DNA of 64,000 nucleotides. It comes from Pampus argenteus (Eukaryota > Chordata > Actinopteri > Scombriformes > Stromateidae). Below the pieces are notes generated by a model. The model saw nothing but the letters and a program-made list of their open reading frames with translations, made no database searches and had not been told where the DNA came from. The stretch spans positions 22,101,501 to 22,165,500 of the forward strand of contig CM072863.1 in assembly GCA_036937835.1 (NCBI GenBank), given 5' to 3'. Shown here in pieces: positions 44,829 through 56,164 of the stretch. A program made the position numbers and the translations under genes. Within the stretch, counting starts at the first letter, position 1. Each line of letters starts with the position of its first letter.

Positions 44829-46659
44829 ATGTCACGGACTCAAAGAAAACGCAAGGTAAGGAAATATATTCCCTACCTTAAGAGCTCCTTGACTGAAAGT
44901 TATTAGTCTAATGTCGTTTAGATAATAAAACACATGTTATATTTGAACCGTTGTGATCAGAAATACGAAGAAGATTTACTTTATTAATCCCTCAATGGGA
45001 AATTATTTTTTCACTCTATTTTATTTTACATGCATTAACCCTAATACACACGCACATGCAGTACAACAGCACAGACATGCAGTACACTGGCATAGACATG
45101 CAATGTGGAGAGAGATGATGGAGTGATGGGCAGTCAGCCCAACCGGCGCACAGTGAGCAGTTTGGGGGGTCGGTGCCTTGCTCAAGGGCCCCTCGGCAGT
45201 GCCCAGGAGGTGAACTGGCACCTCTCCAGCTACCAGCCCACCTTCCATATTTTGGTCCATGTGGGACTTGAACTGCCACCCTCCGGTTTTTCAAGCCAAG
45301 TCCCTATGGACTGAGCTACTGCCGCCCCCTACAAGACATGTTCAGTGTCTTTATTGTCCCGAAGAAGCTTTATATTTAGTATTCGTGGTCCTTATTTAAG
45401 GTTTAAATGATATTCCTAACCTGTAGGCCCAGGGGTCGACAACCTGCGCATGCGGCTCTTTCATCCTTACACTGCGGCTCCGAGTGGCTTGGGAAAATAA
45501 ATTACTTTTAAAAAAGCATTTACGTGTATTTTATTTGTGTTAGTTATTTTTTTAGTGTTTTAGTTCCAAATTGTAAGATTATTGCAATCTTGAAATATTA
45601 AATATTAAAATATTAATAAAATAAGTATATTTTATTGTTTTATCACATCCTACCCCGTCGCCTAACCGTAGCTAGGTAACGCAGGGCTTTTATAAATCGG
45701 CACACACAAAAGAAAGGGGGGGGGGGGCGCTTCTGCCGAGATATCAACTGCTTTATTTACCATTTATCGCTTCCTAACTCTCTCTCTAACTCCTCCGATC
45801 GCTCATTCAATCTCATCGCTCCTGCCACTTTCTCTCACTCTCACGGGCTCGCTCCCGTCAAACGTACGTCACCACGCACACATTCACGCACCGAGCTGCC
45901 TGGTCCACATACCAGGCAGCTTAAAAAAATCTCAATCTCACAACAATTGTTTTTCGTCACTCAAAATACAGTTGACGGCATTTTTTTTTTTTGATTTTGT
46001 TAGCTATATGGATTATTTAAGTTCAGCTTTTTCATTTCTTTGAAAGAGACATTCAGACATTGTTATTATTATTCAAGAATTCAGAATGTTCAAAATGTGT
46101 CCATTACAAATAAAATGTAAAATGTATGAAATGTAATAAGCAACACACTATAGTTGTTTATACAAAGTGTAAAGGTAGGTTAAGAAAAAGCAATATACAG
46201 TAATATCTTTATAATAATAATAAATGCGTTTTTTCCCCATATTAAATGTCAAAAAGTATTTGCGGCTCTCAGTGGGGGTTTTTTTTTCGTGGAAAGCGGG
46301 TTCAAATGGCTCTCTCAGTGTTAAAGGTTGCCTACCCCTGTGTAGGCCTATTCTGTCTTACAGTATTTCAAAATCGGAGAGATGGATGAAGGTGTGGAAA
46401 AGATAACAGCTCTCATGTCAGGTCTGTGCCTCAGTGACACTCCATCCTCTCTGACAGAGGACAACTTGTTTCTCTGCGAACGCACCCAAAGGGAGTTATC
46501 AGTTGCCTCTGCTCCAGTGAACGACAACGGGTACGTGTGGCAGCACTTAAAGAAAAAGGTGATTCATTCAAGATTTCAGAGAGTTTAACACATTTGTTTC
46601 TTCTGCACAGAAGTCCAGAAAGGAAGAGACGAAAACTGGACCTGCAGGCAAACAACTGA
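44829..46659 (+). CDS. Possible small three-exon gene, 80 aa, function unknown
   Basis: Exons 44829-44855 (MSRTQRKRK, phase 0), 46364-46530 and 46611-46659 join in frame through GTAAG/CAG, GGGTACG/CACAG sites and end at TGA. The protein has basic ends (RTQRKRK and SPERKRRKLDLQ) that look like nuclear localisation signals, and a middle with KITALMSGLCLSDTPSS. AATAAA follows 38 bp after the stop (46697-46702). I do not recognise the family. Intron 1 contains a hAT transposon and a tRNA-derived SINE. The small size and repeat-rich surroundings leave room for a chance structure, although four consistent signals (start, two introns, poly(A) site) argue for a real gene. Confidence 0.5.
44971..45330 (-). 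mobile_element. tRNA-derived SINE
   Basis: Read on the minus strand it starts GGGGGCGGCAGTAGCTCAGT, an RNA polymerase III A box inside a tRNA-like head, with a B box at GGCAGTTCAAGTCC. It continues through a conserved middle (TTGAGCAAGGCACCG type) to a LINE-like tail with AGGGATTAATAAAGTAAATC. This is a common teleost SINE layout. It lies in intron 1 of the 80-aa gene. Confidence 0.85.
45430..46340 (+). mobile_element. Non-autonomous hAT transposon, 911 bp
   Basis: Terminal inverted repeats CAGGGGTCGACAACC and GGTTGCCTACCCCTG (imperfect) are flanked by the 8-bp duplication TGTAGGCC (45422-45429, 46341-46348). The interior is AT-rich with a G11 run (45717-45727) and no transposase. Its right end lies only 23 bp before the exon 2 boundary of the 80-aa gene, so it may supply part of the branch point/polypyrimidine region. 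Confidence 0.9.
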
Positions 46660-47029
46660 GAGAAAGGACAAGAAAGAATGTGTTTTAATATTTTACAATA
46701 AAACGTTAAAACATCTATATATTATCTGTGGAGTTTCTTTTCGGGTTTAAGATTTAAAGATTTAAAACAAAAGTCAAACATAATTGGAGGAGCATAAAGA
46801 GTTCATAATGTATTTGATTAGTTTTGTATCAATGTAGTTTTAAATAGTTACACAATTTCTCGGTATTACATGATATATGTAATATACCGTGCTGCACTAC
46901 AATGTAATGGAATGTACTACTACTATCTACTACTAGCAGATACACGTTGTTGTGAACGACAGTTGTGAAAAATGTCTTCTACAGCGGTACAAGTATATTA
47001 ATAGCACTTACCTTTAGCCCAGGGGTCTC

Positions 47030-47300
47030 AAACTCCATTGACCTGGGGGCCGCTGCCTCCCAGCCTTACCCAGCCTTACCCAGCCTTAAGGCTTGGCATG
47101 CGGCCCAGCCTTACCCAGCCTCTGCCTCCAGCGGCCGCATCAGGATTTCCACAAGAAAAGCGCTGATAAAACATTCCAATGTTCTCAAATGCCTTTATTG
47201 TTAACACAAAATAATGAATTAAATAAACAAATAAAATTAAAAATGATCATACAGCAGATACAGACGACTGAAGAAACCACATATTAACTGACTGACTGGC
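47030..47300 (+). mobile_element. One end of a hAT-like element with minisatellite
   Basis: CAGGGGTCTCAAACTCCATT and GGGGGCCGC are the typical start of a fish hAT family. A CAGCCTTACC unit is repeated several times at 47060-47120, then GGCCGCATCAGGATTTCC follows. I could not find the matching right terminus, so this is probably a fragment. Confidence 0.55.
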
Positions 47301-47894
47301 TGATTAGAGAAATTAATTATATTTTTATTCAGTTTCAAATGTCTGTATTAATAGTTAGACCTAGTAGACCTGCAGCGCTTCTTCTCACATAGGCGAGCCA
47401 CATTTGGCTTGAGGGAAGAAGCAGTGGAGACCCTCAGTAGGGTTGAAGGTGCTCATCAGTAAGTCTGGACCTGTACTTGGACTTGTTTGTTGCCATGGAA
47501 ACATCAAACCAATATGGACGCTGTGGATCCGTGTCTGTAAATACACTTGGGCATTCTTTTTTTCTTAAAAAAAAAAGACTCAAAACGATTAATCCATTAT
47601 CAGAATAGTTGCGGACTGTTTTTCTGTCAAATGACTAAATCGATTAATCCACTAATTGTGGCAGCTCTAACAGAGTCAAACAAATAATACGTTTAATAAC
47701 CAAAGCTAATGTAAGCATTAAGACGTCATTAAGATGTATAAAATGAACATTATTGTAGTAAAACGTCCTGTATGGAGAAGATATTTATCCATAATAACAT
47801 AATAAGGCTTTATTAGTTACTAATTGGGGATTCATGTTTTCAGTATGTCATGTGTGATCTATTTGTATTTATAACTTTGGATGACATGTGCATT

Positions 47895-48175
47895 AGAGTG
47901 CTGATTCAGACTCTGTGGAATGGGCGCATTGCAGCTCTGCAGACGGATCTGAACCTGACATCTAGTGAGGAGGATTGGATGGAACTTGTAAAAAAAAAAA
48001 AAAGAGAGTTTCAAGGGACGCAAGAGTACGCCTTATTTCAATTTACAATTATGCATCGTTTTTATTGGACTCCCTCCAGAATATTTAGATTAGGTTTATT
48101 ATCCTCATCAGACTTTTGGCGATGCAAGTCTGAGGAAGGAAGGCACTTTAATTCATGTGTTATTGAATGTTGTTT
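47895..48175 (+). pseudogene. Tx1/L1 LINE ORF2 C-terminal fragment
   Basis: The frame keeps LVKKKKREFQGTQEYALFQF, then IMHRFYWTPSRIFRLGL and SDFWRCKSEEG, the C-terminal Zn-finger-like region of Tx1/L1 ORF2. A matching continuation (EITEMQIPFSSRLFVLSDDS) appears at about 49080-49215. An insertion of about 900 bp may separate the two parts. Confidence 0.75.
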
Positions 48176-49080
48176 TAATGTTTAGTTGTTCATATTTGTG
48201 ACTTTTATAATTTAAGATATATATATTTTTTATGGAGAGCAAAATATTAAATATAAGTTATTTAAGGTTTAAGTTTATTCCAGAATAATATTCCTGTCTG
48301 TTTTTATTCATATTTATGTTCCAAAAACATTTAGTTTTAGTGTTTAAAAAATGTTGATCCTAAAGTGTGTTTTGAATTTTTGGCCTCCTGTGCAGTTGAG
48401 TTTGCCGCCGCTGCCACAGCGCGATCGGGCCTCTGGTGCGGTAGTGTCTGCGTCTGAGCTCCACACCTACCGGTTAAAACAACCGGATCAGTTGACTTAT
48501 TGTATCTTGTGATACAACATACCCTCTCTGGATCGCACGCAGGTGCAACCATCGGTACCCTGCATCTGCCCCGTTCCTGCTGTTTAATTTTGTAAGAATG
48601 CGGCCACCTCCTCCAAGTTTGTATGGTTTATCCTGCTGAACAAAGCAAGTTTCCCACACGTCCACAGCGTCCTCAAACGTATCACATAAAATGCTTTCAA
48701 ACTAATCACTGTAATGGTGTTTATGTAAAAATCAAGGTTTTGTGTTCTATGTGTTGTATTTCATTCTCATTATGACTAGGCGTTATTTTCAGACACATCA
48801 ACAACAGAGCAGCCTCACAGCAGAACATTTAAACAAGCGAAGATGTGTCACCAGTTAGTAGTACATTATATAGACACGAATAACCGGGATACGGCCGCAT
48901 TAAACAGTAACGGTGATATGTTTTTAATATAAACAGGTTCATACCAACCATAAAACCACCGAGGTGTATGTTAGATATATAGATATAAGTAAAACTGCTA
49001 AACACGGTTTCTCCCATGATTCACTGCGGGCACACTATACAGTATTATATATATTCAGACCGTTCCCGTCCCGTTTGGGG
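48176..49080. other. Unassigned stretch between two L1 fragments
   Basis: There is no gene. It contains GC-rich pieces (48400-48480) and a small hairpin at about 48508-48524 (TGTATCTTGTGATACA). If the two L1 pieces are one element, this is an insertion, but I see no defined termini. Confidence 0.35.
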
Positions 49081-49699
49081 AGGAAACAAACCCAAAAGAG
49101 CAATATTTATGATAATCTATGTGAGATTACAGAGATGCAAATTCCATTCAGTTCTAGATTATTTGTTTTGAGTGATGATTCAGTTCTGACAGGACAGGAT
49201 AAACATATTAAAAGCTAAAGCTAAACTAAAAGCTCCAAACTACACCGAAAAAAATAGAGGTAATCGATCACAACTAATATTGTGCGGTTATACAACAGAA
49301 ATATTTCATTTGATTTGACCTAAAATATTTAACTTCATGTAAACTAATTTCTGAAGGTTGAACCAAAGCAATTATTTCAGATTCTTCTATATTAAAATAA
49401 TTACATTGGATTTATTACTTAATGTAAAAAAATCTATTTTGTCAAACCTGAATATTTTAAATTCATTTAAACAACTTTTGCAAACTATATTTTTTAAGTT
49501 GTCTCAAATAAAAATTCAAAGTCAAGCCATTCCTTTTCAACATATTTATTGTCGAACATTGCTTCTGAATGATAACAATTTAAATACATACAAACTTAAA
49601 TACATCAGCAACCAGTAAAAGTCTGCATCTTTAGGTAAAATGAAACATGTTTTCTCCATATTGTAGTAACATAGAACAGTGCTTCTCAACCATGTTAGA

Positions 49700-50880
49700 A
49701 CAAAGTTATCCCAAAGAACAGAGCAACAGCCGTTGGCATTGAGGGCACCTTACTGAGGACCTCTGTTCCGTCTATGATGATTTTAATGTCCTCGTTTCCA
49801 CTGACGATTGCCATGGCTGCTTAGTTTTCTGCATATCCTGCACACACACACAAAAACAACAAATGAGAACAATTAGAAAGAGCATTTCTTGAAGACAATG
49901 CATGTCAATGCTGAAAACTATTGTTGAAGCAATGCTGTATCTACTGAAGAAACTGCTGAAGCAATGCAACAGCTGAAAGATATAACTTAAGCTAAGAGAT
50001 GCATGGTGATGAATTTAAGTACTCAAGTCAGTTGAAATGTTAAAAATGCATGTTTAAGTGTAATAGTTGAGTAGTTTGAATTATTGTTTCCATTGTATAA
50101 CAGTGGATGTAGATTCTTCAATCAAATTTGCTGGAACCGTCACTATATTTTGATTAATTAAATGGGTAATTATAACAAAATCCAACTCCTCTGGCTCCAC
50201 TTATATCCAATCACAGTTCTCCACCTACACCGCCTTCCTTCAATAGCACAGTAAGCACCACAGTACCAGTAATATTTATTCCACTATCCATAAGAACATT
50301 TGCTCAAACATAAAATAGCTTATCTGCCTTTCTAAATCACCATCCTCTCTCCCCTTACCCCACTTCACCTGTCTGCTCCCATCTCACCTTCTCCCTCTAT
50401 CACTTCAGTAAATACACGCTTTGCATCTGACGTCACACAATACAACAACAATACTTAAAATATGAACGAGGTCATATTTGAATTATCATTAAGGTATACA
50501 CATTCAACAACATTTCATTTTAGTTCCTGTTTAATTAATATTCACCGCAGTTCTGCTGAGCTCATGAGACCGAGCTCCAGCTTCGCTGCTCCCACACACA
50601 CGCACGCCCCATGCGGCCAGCTTCCTCACCGGTGCTCCGGTGACCCGGTGATCCGCTAGGCCTCGACAACTGCGACGGTTGTCAAGGCCCCGAACAGAAG
50701 AAGTAATTGCCCACAAAAGCACAAACTTAAGACGGACTCTTTGTCTGGGGGCTAAAATTTAGGCCCAGTTATCTTTAAGAATCGGAATGACTTACCTTAA
50801 TGTTGCCTCGCTGCCGTAGGACCTGATATTCCTGATATTTTTCTCCACGTCTGCAATGGCGGTGGGATTAAGGCAGAGGG
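49700..50880 (-). other. Remnant of a multicopy fish gene (SAMD3-like C terminus), uncertain
   Basis: On the minus strand, after an AG at about 49845, the frame 49817-49698 reads MAIVSGNEDIKIIIDGTEVL, then VPSMPTAVALFFGITLF and stop. This resembles the C-terminal part of a family expanded in fish (SAMD3-like proteins, with a VDG...VLxxVPxxxxA pattern) cut short. At 50880-50796 there is a plausible non-coding first exon ending at a GTAAG donor, with a CpG-rich flank. The two could be ends of a single degenerate copy. I am not sure. Confidence 0.3.
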
Positions 50881-51348
50881 GCTGCCGCCAGAAATGTTAA
50901 AAGTACGCATGCGCGAATCACTCAATAAAATAAAATAAATAATGCTTTGATTAAAATAAAAAAATCAGTTTGGTGCCTCGCTGTCAGTTTACATTATATT
51001 AAAGTTAAAAAAATCGATTAAACCATGAATATAAATGAAAATGTTTAGTTTAATTGAGAAAAGTATATTTTTTATTCAGTGGAATGAGAAAAAAACACAT
51101 TAAAACAACAACACTTTTGTTTCACTTTTTTCAGTGTGGTATTATGATTGGCAGGCAAATACTTGTCAGGGGATGGAGGGCGGAGGGGGTACAGCAAGAG
51201 TGGGCTGTGGAGGTGCCACGTCACATAAACAACTGGGCAGACTGGATTTATATGAAGGACAGTGGAGCAAATACTTGGTTTCTTTAAGAAGCCCCTGAAG
51301 CCACTGATAATGAACTGTGACTGTGTGAAACAAAAATCCTGTGACATG

Positions 51349-51363
51349 AGCGCCATCTGCTGG
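51349..51363 (-). promoter_or_regulatory. CTCF-like motif
   Basis: The minus strand reads CCAGCAGATGGCGCT, a full match to the CTCF core. Its orientation is opposite to the motifs at 13947 and 39191, so convergent loop anchors are conceivable. Confidence 0.5.
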
Positions 51364-52079
51364 TCATACTCTGTAGTTCAATATTTCAATGAATGTGGAG
51401 GTGGAGTTACAGTAAAACTGAAAAAAGGGCTGAATCAAGATATTCAAGGAATTAGTAAAGTAATATGTGACGAGCATCTGTGCAAACGTAGAAGTAGCAG
51501 TAGTAGTAGCGGAGTCTCTGCTTTCACATGACGTGTGTGGTTTGGTTGAAGTGGTGAAATTAACAGACGCACTAAAGTGGACATGCACTGTTTTCATGTT
51601 TCTGTTACATGCCCATATAATTCCTTGGGGATTGAAGTGTGTTTCGTTTTGGGTGACAGTGCGTGGGAGTGTCATTTTGGTATGCTACATGTTAGGACTG
51701 GTGCTTCCTAGCAGATGCTGATCATCTGTATAGTTCATGCATCTCACGCTGCGCCCTGTGTGTGGACTTCCGGGTTGGAGAGGAGTCCACTAAATCACAT
51801 AAAGAAAAAGAGTTTCTGCTGCACTGCTTTCTTACTCCACAGAGCTTTGACGTCTGTCTCTGTCTCTCCATCACTGTCTGTCTGTCTGTGTAGGTCTGTC
51901 CCTCTGTCTCTCTCCCTCTCTCTTTAGTGTATAAACACATACAACTAATGGGATTTACTTTAAAATTGCAGAAAAGAAACCTTAAGTTAATATGGAGATA
52001 AACCTTTATATAATGAGCAAAACATAAAATAACAGGCAATTATCCTAATTTTACATACATTTGCAGGAACAGGAAAAAT

Positions 52080-52720
52080 ACTGTATAATTATTATAGTAA
52101 CTTTCCTGTAAAAAAACGGAAAATAACTGCAGTTTGTCATTATTGGAATAACACATAAAATAACAAGCGGTTTGTTAACTTACAGATAATGTCTGTAATT
52201 TTACTGGTTTTAATCCTATTTTTAAAAAATGGGGAAATTAATGTAATTTTTTTTTTTTATATAGTGTACCCCATTCCACTCTCATAGGAAATGAGCCCAG
52301 GACAAACAGCCAATGGATGATCAGCCTCGAGGGGCACGTGGTTTGTTCAGCCAACCTTTGAGAACCACCGCTGACGTATCGCCCAGGAATCATCAATGAA
52401 CCCATTGACCCCGTTGCTGCTGGAATCATCACTGAACCCGTCGCTGTTAGCAACGACTGCATCACATTTTGATGGGCATGTTGGAACCTTAAAATCACCC
52501 AACTCTGAACAACGGTTTTGTACTTTTGTGTTAAAACTGTACAATGTTCAGAGGGATCCGGGCATGTTTGAACAACTGAGAGTTATTGTAAATTTGTTTT
52601 ATAAAGTTAGAATAGAAAAAGTTATAATTTTATAAAGACTTATCCGCTTATTGCCTTATGTGTGGACAATGACAGCAGTTGACAAACTACGGTAGATACA
52701 CTGTAAAATAACCACAACAC
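52080..52720 (+). repeat. Diverged members of the CTGTAAAAT repeat family
   Basis: The segment TGTGTGGACAATGACAGCAG, then TTGACAAACTACGGTAGATA and CACTGTAAAAT at 52655-52710, corresponds to part of copies A and B, lacking the block in between. Positions 52080-52220 contain CCTGTAAAAAAACGG and TAACTTACAGATAATG units in the same style. Confidence 0.55.
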
Positions 52721-53392
52721 CCACCGGGTCATTCCAGAGTAAAAATTGAGTGAATTTACTTCTCCTGAGACCACATCTAAAAAACTAAGAGAAAAGAATG
52801 CTTGAAAGTAGTTTTAAGTCTGGAGTACCCCCTAAAATGCCATTTTTCTCTTGTCCCACCCCCCTAATGGCCAAATTGAATCTCAAATAAAACCGGTAAA
52901 ATGAAATTTAAATTAGATTTTTTTTTGGTATTATTAGTTTATTGCTGTCTCTTCTAACTGTGGGAATATGTGTTTAAATAAACATAATTATTATTCATGG
53001 AATGTGTGTCCCAACACCCACGCAACCCTGTTTCCATAACCTTTTCAGCCTGGTAGAAGAAGAACAAGGCAGTGAGTAACATGATACCCTAGGTATGACA
53101 TCATCAAACAGTTTACTAAAAGAATGGCTAGAGCAAAGGTATGTCCTCTCTTCTATTTCTCACATTTTTACAACATAGCTAGCCTTGATTGAATGTCTCA
53201 CTTTACCTTGTGCAACCCTGTTATATCTATGATCAGAATAAATACAGTACAGATACAGTGCAGAAGTGCAGTCTGTTCATTTTGGTGCATCCTGCCATTG
53301 TTACCGGCGCCAAACCTAGGGGAAATCTGGGCCGGCAGCAATGGTTACACAGGCTAGGGAGCACTGCGTAGCCAATATACGTACATACAGAC

Positions 53393-54021
53393 GCTGTGGA
53401 TCAATAAAAGAGAGGACCGACATTAGCGTCTTGCTCATGCCTGAACTTGTTTATTTTCATTTTACAATTATCAACAATTCACCATATACTTCATCTTAAC
53501 TCTTAGTAAACATAACTCATGAACCAAAATATTTAACACAATAAAATAAAAGACAACAACATTCCTACGCGTTATGATCTTTCACTCACTTTCTCTCACA
53601 CGCACACACACACACACACATACACACACACGCACTCTTTTCTAAACAGCATTTACAAAATGGCGATACCGCTCTGACATGCGTGTATGCTAAACATTAC
53701 ATATCTCTTAACATTAACTCTTAACATTAACATTTCCCAGTGTCACCTCCTACTAACATCACAGTGAAAACGGGAGTTCATAAAACTCAGCTCGCCGACT
53801 CACATCGGGACAATTACAATTACCTACAAACAAAACAAGCTTACTTCACATACTTCATGTCTCCAAAATCATCTCACAACATTACAAAACACTTTCTAAC
53901 TTATTCACATTAGATACTGAACCATATTCAATACAGAAGATGAGTTTTACCGTACCTGTGGATCAATAAAAGAGAGGACCGACATTAGCGTCTTGCTCAT
54001 GCCTGAACTTGTTTATTTTCA
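53393..54021. repeat. 65-bp direct repeats flanking ~500 bp
   Basis: Positions 53393-53461 and 53957-54021 share a block starting CTGTGGATCAATAAAAGAGA and ending GAACTTGTTTATTTTCA. The spacer is CA-rich and AT-rich with no gene. The block could be the ends of an LTR (with TTTATT/AATAAA motifs) or a duplicated piece of another repeat. Confidence 0.5.
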
Positions 54022-54339
54022 GCTGCGCATGAGCCAAGCTAGGTAGCTAGGGTCTCCCTTGTGAATCCACAATGCTAGAGCACCACCTATTGGCATAACA
54101 GTGTAATGCCTGTATGTAAAACTGAATGAAAGAACTAAAATGTCAGTGTATAAAATGTCAGAATGCATGGTTAGCGTAGTTCAAAATTATCAAAAAATAG
54201 GGGGGTGCCTGTTTACATAAAAAACTAAATACATAGCGTTTTTCAACCTACTACACCAACAGGCCACTGGGGGGAGAATCAGCTCCTACCTCCTTCTGCA
54301 CCATATCAGCCTCAAGATTTAAGGGACCACCTACGATAT

Positions 54340-55210
54340 GGATACACATGGAGCCCATTCTGAATGAAATCAGAGAAAAATTCCCAGATGTGACAACGGT
54401 GCATTTTCTTAGCGATGGGCCCTGCACACAATATAAACAGCGTAAAAACTTTTACCTTTTTTGCACCAAAATTTTTAAGATGGGTTTTACATGGGAAACC
54501 TGGAATTACTTTGAAGCCAGTCATGGCAAAGAGCCCCAGATGGCATAGGTGGCACACTGAAGAGGAGGGCTGACAGGCTTGTCAGCCAAGGAGTTAATAT
54601 TCCCACTGCAATGTCCCTTTACCAAGCTCTGAATGATGGTCAGTAAAAGGTGAAATTGTTTTACATCCAGGAGCAAGATGTAGATGATGCAGTGAAGGAA
54701 ATGCCAGCTGACCTTCCAGCGGTACCATCCACAATGAGGCTTCACCAGGTATTCACTTCACTATTTCTCCATGATTCTTATTTAGTTAAAGCACTTTGAA
54801 CTAGCTTGCGTATAACTGATCTTGCCTTCCCAGGTGATTACTCTTTCACCTAGAAAAAATACTCTACCACGACATCAGCTGCATGTGTTCTGCAAAGGGG
54901 AATCTGGAATGTAATTGCCAGAAAACTAAAAGCTTCAGCTTTAATTCTACAGATGACCACACAGACACAGACTAACACACAGGGTAAATGGTGTGCCCTG
55001 CTGTATGAGGGCCACATCTACCCAGGGATCATCCAAGATCATACAAGAGTGAATGAGACCCACTGCCAGGTGAAATGTATGCGCAGAGTCGGGGAAAACC
55101 GCTTTTTCTGGCCGTTGAGGGAGGACGTACCTTTTGAGGATATGCTGACCATCATTCCACCACCACAAAATGTTACCTCACGCCACCTGGCCATTGCAGA
55201 AGACCAATGA
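54340..55210 (+). pseudogene. Unclassified mobile-element-like gene with SDGP/QY motif, broken
   Basis: Positions 54348-54530 read VHFLSDGPCTQYKQRKNFYL, then WNYFEASHGK. After a one-base frameshift near 54535 the next block reads PDGIGGTLKRRADRLVSQG. A GT/AG intron (54749-54833) and a further acceptor before 54951 lead to a last block, WCALLYEGHIYPGIIQD, then NRFFWPLREDVPFEDML. I have the impression of a conserved family of uncharacterised proteins in fish and invertebrates with the same SDG..QY, HGK..DG.GG..KR and barrel-like C-terminal pattern, but cannot name it. Stops (54546, near 54915) make this copy non-functional. Retained introns argue against a processed copy. A possible first exon (MARAK before GTATGT) is at 53124-53138. 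Confidence 0.5.
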
Positions 55211-56120
55211 AACACTGTGGTCAGCCATGAAGAGTAAAGTGGAATATTAGAAGACCGATGTTCTAAAGCAGATGACATGTTTTTACCTAAGTGTTAAGTG
55301 TTAAGTTAAGTGTTAAATGAAATGTTTTAACTCACTGTTAGTAAGTTGATAGGCTAGGGCAGCCAGCCATCAAAGGTTTAAAAGCAATGTTCTGAGCCAA
55401 AGGGCAAGTTTCAGCAAAGTTTCTTTAATTATTATTATTACTTATTTGAGGAAAAGTGCAACAGGGGGTGTAGAGGCAGAGATTTTCTCACTTGTCACCT
55501 GGGTAGTGGTTGTGGCTACATGTGTGTGGGCGTGGGTGTGAGCTGAATGATTGCCAAATGAATATCACCTGCACCTGCCTGTGAATCTGTGTGTTCTGGT
55601 ATAGAGAGAGTGTGAGGTAGAGGCCCGATATTTCTGTTGACCGCAAAGGTTAATTTTTCATCATTCAACAGCATAAATGTATGTGTTTGTTGCAAGGGTA
55701 AATAAACAACATCAACCTGCAGTGAAGATTCAATGCTTTATCCTTGGACTCAGCGTGTCAGACAGAGGCCTGCTTTCTCCTCTCAGTGACTAATATTGGT
55801 AATTTTGATAGTCACACAACATTGTCAACAGAAATGGCTACGGATCCGACACTTACCTTCTGATGCTTCACTGGATTTGTGCACTTTGGACCACTCAGCC
55901 TCTTTGGATGGTGACCGTGAGTAACTTTGAATGAAGCAAAGGAGCGCAGTACAACCCATGGTGTGTGAAACTCAGTTCATTCATACTATGAAGTATATTT
56001 GCCTGGACACAGTTGATGCTGATTACTGCTGCATATTGGATATCTGTGGCTGTCATTTGATGTCATTTTCACTTGAGAATAAATTAACCTGTGGAAAAGG
56101 TCTTCACTTGTTGGTGCACA
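55211..56120. other. No gene recognised
   Basis: The sequence is AT-rich with a short tandem GTGTTAAGTTAAGTGTTAA unit near 55290-55315. Small frames have no domain content. It may be the 3' part of the element above. Confidence 0.45.
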
Positions 56121-56164
56121 TTAACCCTTGGAGGGTCTTCCCATTATGTGCCCTTAATAGGTCC

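Noticed and set aside
51840..51927. Repetitive TCTGTCTC tract as a possible CRISPR-like or satellite array
   Set aside because: It is simple-sequence CT/GT DNA without regular repeat-spacer units.
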